A stretch of DNA of 64,000 nucleotides. Origin: Musa acuminata AAA Group (taxonomy: Eukaryota > Streptophyta > Magnoliopsida > Zingiberales > Musaceae). The notes beneath the pieces were generated by a model. That model saw only the letters and a list, made by a program, of their open reading frames with translations. It was not told the DNA's origin and did not search any database. Positions 57,915-64,000 of the stretch are shown here, in pieces; position 1 is the first letter of the stretch, and every line of letters begins with the position of its first letter. The stretch is from positions 45,807,501 through 45,871,500 of the forward strand of contig NC_088357.1 in assembly GCF_036884655.1 (NCBI RefSeq). The letters run 5' to 3'. A program made the position numbers and the translations under genes.

Positions 57915-60900
57915 TCAGCACCTCTTTCTGGTTAAGGTGGCTTTATGCTTGGTCTTCGAGATGACAGACAAGGGAATGAACAACTTGTGGCCTAGGTTTC
58001 CATAAAGGCCAATCCCCCCAAAGCTGGCAGAGGTGCTGTTCATGGTTGAACCCAGGACAATAGTTAGGTTTTGTTGCTGGCCGCTCGCTATAAAAAACCG
58101 TATTGGTGATACAGAAACTGAGACTCCGTAAGGAGCACTCCAGCTGACACTGTAATGCTCATCGTTTGCAATGTTGGTAACTCTTCTCATGATGGTTCTT
58201 GATTGATTGAGCAATGATATGGTTACCGAAGGTAAATTCAGGTCTGAGCCCATCATTGTGGAGATCTTACAGTTGTGGCCAGTGTAGTTCAGTACTACTG
58301 GAGCAGATCCATTGATGCCACAAAGAAAGGAGAGGAAGTTGTCATAGCCTGCAAAAAATATGCAACCAACCACAGTTATAAGGCAACAAATCATGCAAGT
58401 TTTTGCCACAAGTTCATGGTGAATGCATACTTCTACTAATTATTGAAGCTAATGGTGTATAAGTAACCTGAATCGAGAATTAGTCCTGGATTTAAAGCAG
58501 CAGTTGCGTTGACAAAGCCACTGCCCATGTCAAATGGTGTTGCAGGTGACATATTGGAATCTGGATTGCTGTAAGCTCGTTGGGCCATGATCGGTGAACC
58601 CTGCTTGCCATAGACTGTGGCGGTTGTGGATAGAGCAGAACCAATGGCTGAAGGACTAAAATTTGGATATTTCTGCTTGATCAGAGCAGCAAGCCCAGCA
58701 ACATGTGGAGCCGCCATACTTGTCCCAGATATCATTGCAAATTTCTCACCTACAAGCATATGTTTCAACTTTCAATATCGAAACATCTTTAGTAACCCTG
58801 AGATGAAGCAACTCTATTCAAAGGAAGAATAACATGTAAGAATCATTACAGATACTTGATTCAGATGACAAGGGGTTTTCCTGCATTTAGAACTTTTTAT
58901 GGCTTAAGCATGGGTTGACATATCCATCATTCTTTTCAGTTCTTCATGAAACTTCTTACACCACTACTTAGTTTCATGAGTTTTATTTAGCTACGTAGTT
59001 GAGTATAGTATACTCACTAAACAAATTGATTATTTAGACAATATCTCATGGACCCCCTCCACATGGAGTTGCAGTTGTTAGATACTTACTTATCAGCAAT
59101 TCAAATAGTTGGTATCAGTTTAAAGTCCTCTAACATGTTTCTGAAAATGTATGGATCATATTATATCAGTAAAGCCCGGATTCATATCGAAAACAAAGGA
59201 CTTGTTGGTAAAAGGCTACATGACTTTACATAAAATCTGCTTACGTGTCTGTGACTCGAGTCATGATAACCATTAAATATGTCAGAGTTAAGTGCTAGAC
59301 TCCATGCATCATGCATCACAAATGTACAAAATTTTGTTGCAGTGTTTGTCAAAGAATATGATAGTACCTTCAAATTCAGCAGAATCTGTGCCCAGCGAAC
59401 TCCAAGCACTCCAGATGAAATTGCCAGGAGCGATTAGATTGGGTTTCAGTATGTCAGCATCAACCAATGAATTGTCTTCTGGGTCCGGTCCTCTAGCTGA
59501 ATAATACATTACTTTTGGGGCAGAGATGCTGTAGTTAGCTTTAAGACCTCCTAATATTTTTGCAACACCACGAAACTCGATAATGGTTTTTGAGTCTTTG
59601 TCTCTCATTAAGGAGCTGTTGTAATATTTTAGGAATATCTTAAACAAGCCATAGATCAAGAATTAGTACCATCAAAGAAATGATCACATGATGCAAGAAA
59701 GCTTCAAAGCAACTACTAGGATGCCTTGTTGGAGTGAGAATGGAACGAGAAAACGAATAAGATGATGAAAAAGGAGACAACAAAATACAAGTTCATATTT
59801 TGCAGGCATTCAGTCATCAAAACTCAAGAATAACCCAAGTCTCAAACTTTGATATTGATATACAGAAATAGATATTTGAAGGGAAACAAGTTCCTTGGTA
59901 GATCTTTGTTGTGGAAAACACAAGCATGTAATCCTAAATCAGAAACAAAATAAAAAGTAATTAAAACACCAAGACTAGCACTTTGGGAACAGTTGCAACA
60001 ACTGATGAAAAATTAAAAACAGAAATAAGGGGTGTTTGCATAAAATACAGGACAACCTGCAAATTTGAGCTAATACTCCAAGTTGTAAGTTATTGAATGG
60101 TAAAAAAAATGCATAAAGGTAAATATTCTCCCCCTGCTACTCTACTAGGTTTCTTAATTTAACTAGAAATTATAACTAAAAATTTAAATAATTTCAACTT
60201 AACTAAAGATATATCTTTTCCAATGGTGGTAAAAGATCCATGTAACCCTGATCCCAAAAAGATCCTAGTTGGGACTTTGCGGCCTACTAGGTTTCTGCAG
60301 TATAGTAACACATAAGATTAAGATAGTTCTTAATGGGCATACCTTCGAATCATCAGGTGAAGGAATTATAAGACCAGGCATATGCATAGGAGTTGGGTTG
60401 AGCTGGAACCCAATAACAAATGGATCCATGTAAAATATAACTCCAACTGCACTCACATTCTTTGCTGACTGTAATGCTTGCTTGATAGAGGACAAGCCCA
60501 GCACAAATCGGATGGAATAACTGCAAACCAAAAGTTTTCCTTTAGTTAAATCTTTGTTTAGAAGACTTGAATCCTGGCATTCTGCCAAATACATATCATT
60601 TGCATCTGTTGTCTCATTTGTCAAGGCATGAGTAGCAGCAATGAGAGGATACATTAAGTCACCATTTGTTCCAGCTGCAAGTTTTAAGAATCATTAGCTC
60701 AAAGCTATATGCGTCCACTCAGCATGTGGTAGAAGTATATTGGAAAATGAGAAAAGAGTTTAAGTTATGCAAAACAAGGCAAATTGAAGATTCACATTTA
60801 TCATCTATTGCTGAAGTGCAGAGTTTAAACTTACGTGCAAGTCCTACTCCTGAAATTTTCAGGTTGTTCCCAAGTACAAGATGGTTACTGTAGATCCTAT

Positions 60901-63560
60901 CATGAGCAGATGCACCAACAGTAAATATCCAAGGGCTAAAGGAAGACACGCTCTTCGGTGAAGGTCCAGTATTGCCTGCAGCTTGAACAACAAATATTCC
61001 AGCTTTTACAGCATTCAGCAACGACATATCTATGGGATTGAAAAAGGTTGCTACACCAAGAGGGCGCCTGTTGGGAGTGATGGATAAACTTATGATGTCA
61101 ACACCATCTTGAGCTGCCTGTGAATGCAAATGATTACAAATGTCAGAAAAATTGTACAGTGAAGCCTAACTGAGAATTATGAAAATGTAAACTACTTGAT
61201 GTGTACAAATCTGGACTTAGATTTAATTCGCTGAATTAAGGCATATAATTTTCTCTTCCTCCTTTTTGGTATTTTTTTCTCCTCTTGATTTACTTTCTTT
61301 AGATCTCTTGTTTCTTTCTTTACTTTCTTCAGAGATGGAATTGACACCTGCGTACCTGGTCTATAGCAGCGACAACATCAGCTGCAAAGCCTCCAAAACT
61401 TTTGTACAAAGCTTTATACACTGCAATACTGAAAAAATTCGAGTGGTTAAAATCAATCTTGAAGTGAAAAGGACACCATCTATGGTCTATCATAGACTAA
61501 AAAGAAGTAGTGGCTTACTGCGCACGAGGGGCCATGCCACTTGCATTTCCAAAATGATGTCCAGACACAACAACAGGAATCCCATGGTTACCAGCTGCAA
61601 TGGATGCTGTGTGCCTGCATTTATCGACTATCATTTTACTATACAAAAAAAGGATTTTTAGAATAAAATAGAATTCACCTAATCTCGATTTTGACAAATA
61701 AGAAATATATCATGGATCATACATAGATTCGGAATTCTATTATTGTTATTCCAGCTTAACAAAGCTAAAGTTACAAAGATTACAATATCATTAAAATGTA
61801 CCATAAATTAGTGAAGGACAAATTCTATGAAACTCAAGAAAGAGAAGACACCAAAGAAACAACATATATATATATATATATGTAATTTCTATATTGTACA
61901 TCTAGTGGAAGTGAAAGCCACTTACGTTCCATGTCCATCACCATCCAATGGTGAAGCATGGTCCAGGGTAGCATTGAAAATCCCCCTGGTTATTGCAGAA
62001 GCAGCAAAATGTCGAGCTCCGACTAGTTTTCTGTTACATGATCCAGCTGGAAAATCTTTTGTGACTTCACAAATGCCAGAAAAATGATGTGGAATTGGGT
62101 AACGATTGACAGATAGATAATCAGAGAAGCTGGGGTGAGTTGGATCTATCCCTGTATCAATGAACCCAATAACAATTCCTTCTCCAGCGACTTCAGGCCC
62201 TCCTTCTTGAACCCATGCTCCTTGAGGCAGACCTAAAAATTCTGGAGTGTGGGTGGTTGCAGTTCTAACTGAAAAATCTAACAATACATTTGCTACTTCA
62301 TGCCTCCTTGAAAGTTTTTCTGCCTTTTCCATCCAACAAGAACACTTTATATCAGATAGGAAACTGAAAATGCAACCTGTGTAACTAAATTAATTTTGAA
62401 ATAAATAATTACAGTTATAAGAACAAAAATCATGGTTTGGATATTATAAGAATGTGCATGAGGCATAGAAATCCAAGCCAGGACTCAAATGAAATATTCA
62501 AATAAAAATAGTACTTGTCAGCTTTCTGACCAAGATAGTCTTATTATTTCACCTTTTATTGAAGGCAAAAGGAGTAAGTGTATCACCACTGGACTAAATT
62601 TGGAAGGAGAATGACTTTACAAACACTATCTACTTTTAAAAATTTAAACATGGCATAAAATTTTACTAATTTAAGATATATGGCTAAATGAGCCTTGTAA
62701 TTTTACATTTAGTTAATTGAAAAATACAAGTTTCCAGCTTTTGACCGAAAAACGTATCAGTAAGAATTGTTTGAGAAAATCACAAAGCTCTTGTATACCT
62801 CTTAGGAATGGGACAACTGAAGCTTAATCTATGGCTCATTTTGGAAAGTGACAATGTTTGATAACCTTGGACACAAGAATTTTAGTTTTCATCATGAAGT
62901 AAATAATTCATGCCAATGCTCCAAAGCAAAATTGAGAAAAATGCCTATCAAACCAAACCACAAGAGCATATAGGCATAGAGGAGAGGACAGACAGTATAT
63001 AAACTAGCTAAGTTTAATATAACGCAACTTTGGAAACTCATAAATCAATGTAATATCACACCCATGGCATCTTCTCACATATTATTAACTAGACACCTGT
63101 ATTGTACTCTTTAGCATCAACTATTTCACATAAGTTTGAGAACTCTAATTATAACTTATTGGTTTGGCCCAAACAACCATCAATTATCTAGTCTATCAAC
63201 CTAATGGAACTAAAAATAAACAGTAGATGAACAAGCATAGTCGTGTCAAGTACCTGTTGAGAAGTTATAAGAACAGAAAAGCCATTGATTAAGTAATGAT
63301 AACTATAGAGTTTGAGATATCTTTCCCCCCTAAATGCCCTTCTCAACAGAGAATTCTGAAGGCGAATCAGATATGAGCTGTAATTTGTATTTGTCCTTGA
63401 ATAATTCCTGCAGTTCAGACAGTTCAAATAAGTTGATCACTATAATTCATGAAACAACTTAGACAGGAGATTTCGAACAAGGGAACTCGGATGAGGAGCA
63501 TCAATTAAGGAACAAATAAATGGATAAGATTTCACCTGCAATGGACAGGTGTATTGCCAT
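57915..63560 (-). CDS. SBT2: Subtilisin-like serine protease, SBT2 subfamily (cut by right edge)
   Basis: A secreted subtilase (S8 family) by homology; substrates unknown. Exons: 63560-63536, 63407-63254, 62323-61926, 61614-61519, 61428-61356, 61117-60835, 60674-60343, 59638-59368, 58749-58468 and 58348-57915, all GT-AG and in frame, about 782 residues. Order: the inhibitor propeptide end (LKLYSYHYLINGFSVLITSQ); catalytic Asp in GFIDTGIDPTHPSF (about 62157); catalytic His in DGDGHGTHTASIAAGNHG (about 61931); MAPRAHIAVYKALYKSFGGF; oxyanion Asn in VVQAAGNTGPSP; protease-associated insert (60674-60343); catalytic Ser in GTSMAAPHVAGLAALIKQKY (about 58719); and the C-terminal fibronectin-III-like domain with FLCGINGSAPVVLNYTG. 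The multi-intron structure and FLCGINGS motif fit SBT2.2/2.3 rather than intronless SBT1. The signal peptide and first exons are beyond the right edge or unresolved in 63561-64000. Confidence 0.94.
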
Positions 63561-64000
63561 CTACAACGAAAAAAGCAGAGTGACAATCAACTAGATAGAA
63601 ATATGACACTCCAATTAGTCTCACATTTGAAGTAGGACAAGAGTCACGATGGTATATAAGACTAGATGAACTTACTGCTGATAACTTGAGCTGCAGGTCA
63701 TAATAACTGGTATTAAATTTGAATTAAAACTATGCATATGAAGTTTAAGGGTTCCAGAGAGCAAACAACTAAATGTGGATAAGCCAAGAGTGCATTACAC
63801 TATAAGCTTCACAAATCACATACTATAGATTGATCCTTGACTTTATGTTAGACCTTGCACCTTGACAATGATGTCAAGCTTTTGTGACATGTATCACATC
63901 AAAAGTAAGAGAGGATTGTGATGGTTTATAAAGCTAGATGGATCTACCATAAATAGCTAAGGCATAAGCATTTTCATTTGTGATGGTATATAAGCCTAGA
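63561..64000. other. Upstream intron or 5' region of the SBT2 gene
   Basis: AT-rich sequence upstream of the 25-nt exon. A possible short minus-strand exon near 63676-63700 (bounded by a good GTAAGTT donor at about 63675) could not be placed in frame. The signal peptide exon is not visible. Confidence 0.35.

Noticed and set aside
1..64000. CRISPR arrays, bacterial operons and plasmid or phage modules
   Set aside because: The DNA is intron-rich plant nuclear sequence. The direct repeats seen are satellites, microsatellites or transposon copies without unique spacers.

Overview
The window is nuclear DNA of a flowering plant, most likely a commelinid monocot of the banana/ginger type. Genes are split by GT-AG introns, some short genes have GC-rich exons (NAC, PsbP), and AT-rich intergenic DNA and introns are full of small transposons, satellites and microsatellites. 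The lineage call is inference from gene style; no alignment was possible.

Layout, left to right. (1) 412-14391, minus: 5' part of AIR9, a microtubule-associated leucine-rich-repeat/A9-repeat protein, cut by the left edge. Its introns hold two hAT-type MITEs with 8-bp target-site duplications, a third diverged hAT-like copy and a 3 x 228-bp tandem repeat. (2) 14.4-20.1 kb: divergent spacer with a three-unit, ~205-bp repeat array. (3) 20155-37288, plus: complete 24-coding-exon VPS53 gene (GARP/EARP tethering complex). One intron carries a hAT MITE and a decayed LINE. (4) 37.3-41.3 kb: spacer with microsatellites and a repeat array abutting MIR160. (5) 41371-41490, minus: MIR160 precursor with canonical miR160 and its star strand. 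(6) 46050-48592, minus: three-exon NAC transcription factor of the NAC1/NAC21-22 type with a nearly perfect miR164 target site. (7) 48.6-56.2 kb: gene-poor, with a 26-bp minisatellite, a duplicated segment, a poly(A)-ended retroposed fragment and a hAT remnant. (8) 56201-57276, plus: complete PsbP gene for the 23-kDa oxygen-evolving-complex protein. (9) 57915-63560, minus: SBT2-type subtilase, convergent with PsbP and cut by the right edge.

The genes do not form a pathway. AIR9, MIR160 and the NAC gene all belong to families linked to auxin or root development, but I see nothing that ties them together functionally. The most informative observations are the MIR160 hairpin with a microsatellite at its base, the miR164 site in the NAC gene, the hAT MITE families with intact target-site duplications, and the LINE fossil inside VPS53. 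I found no convincing wholly new biological system.
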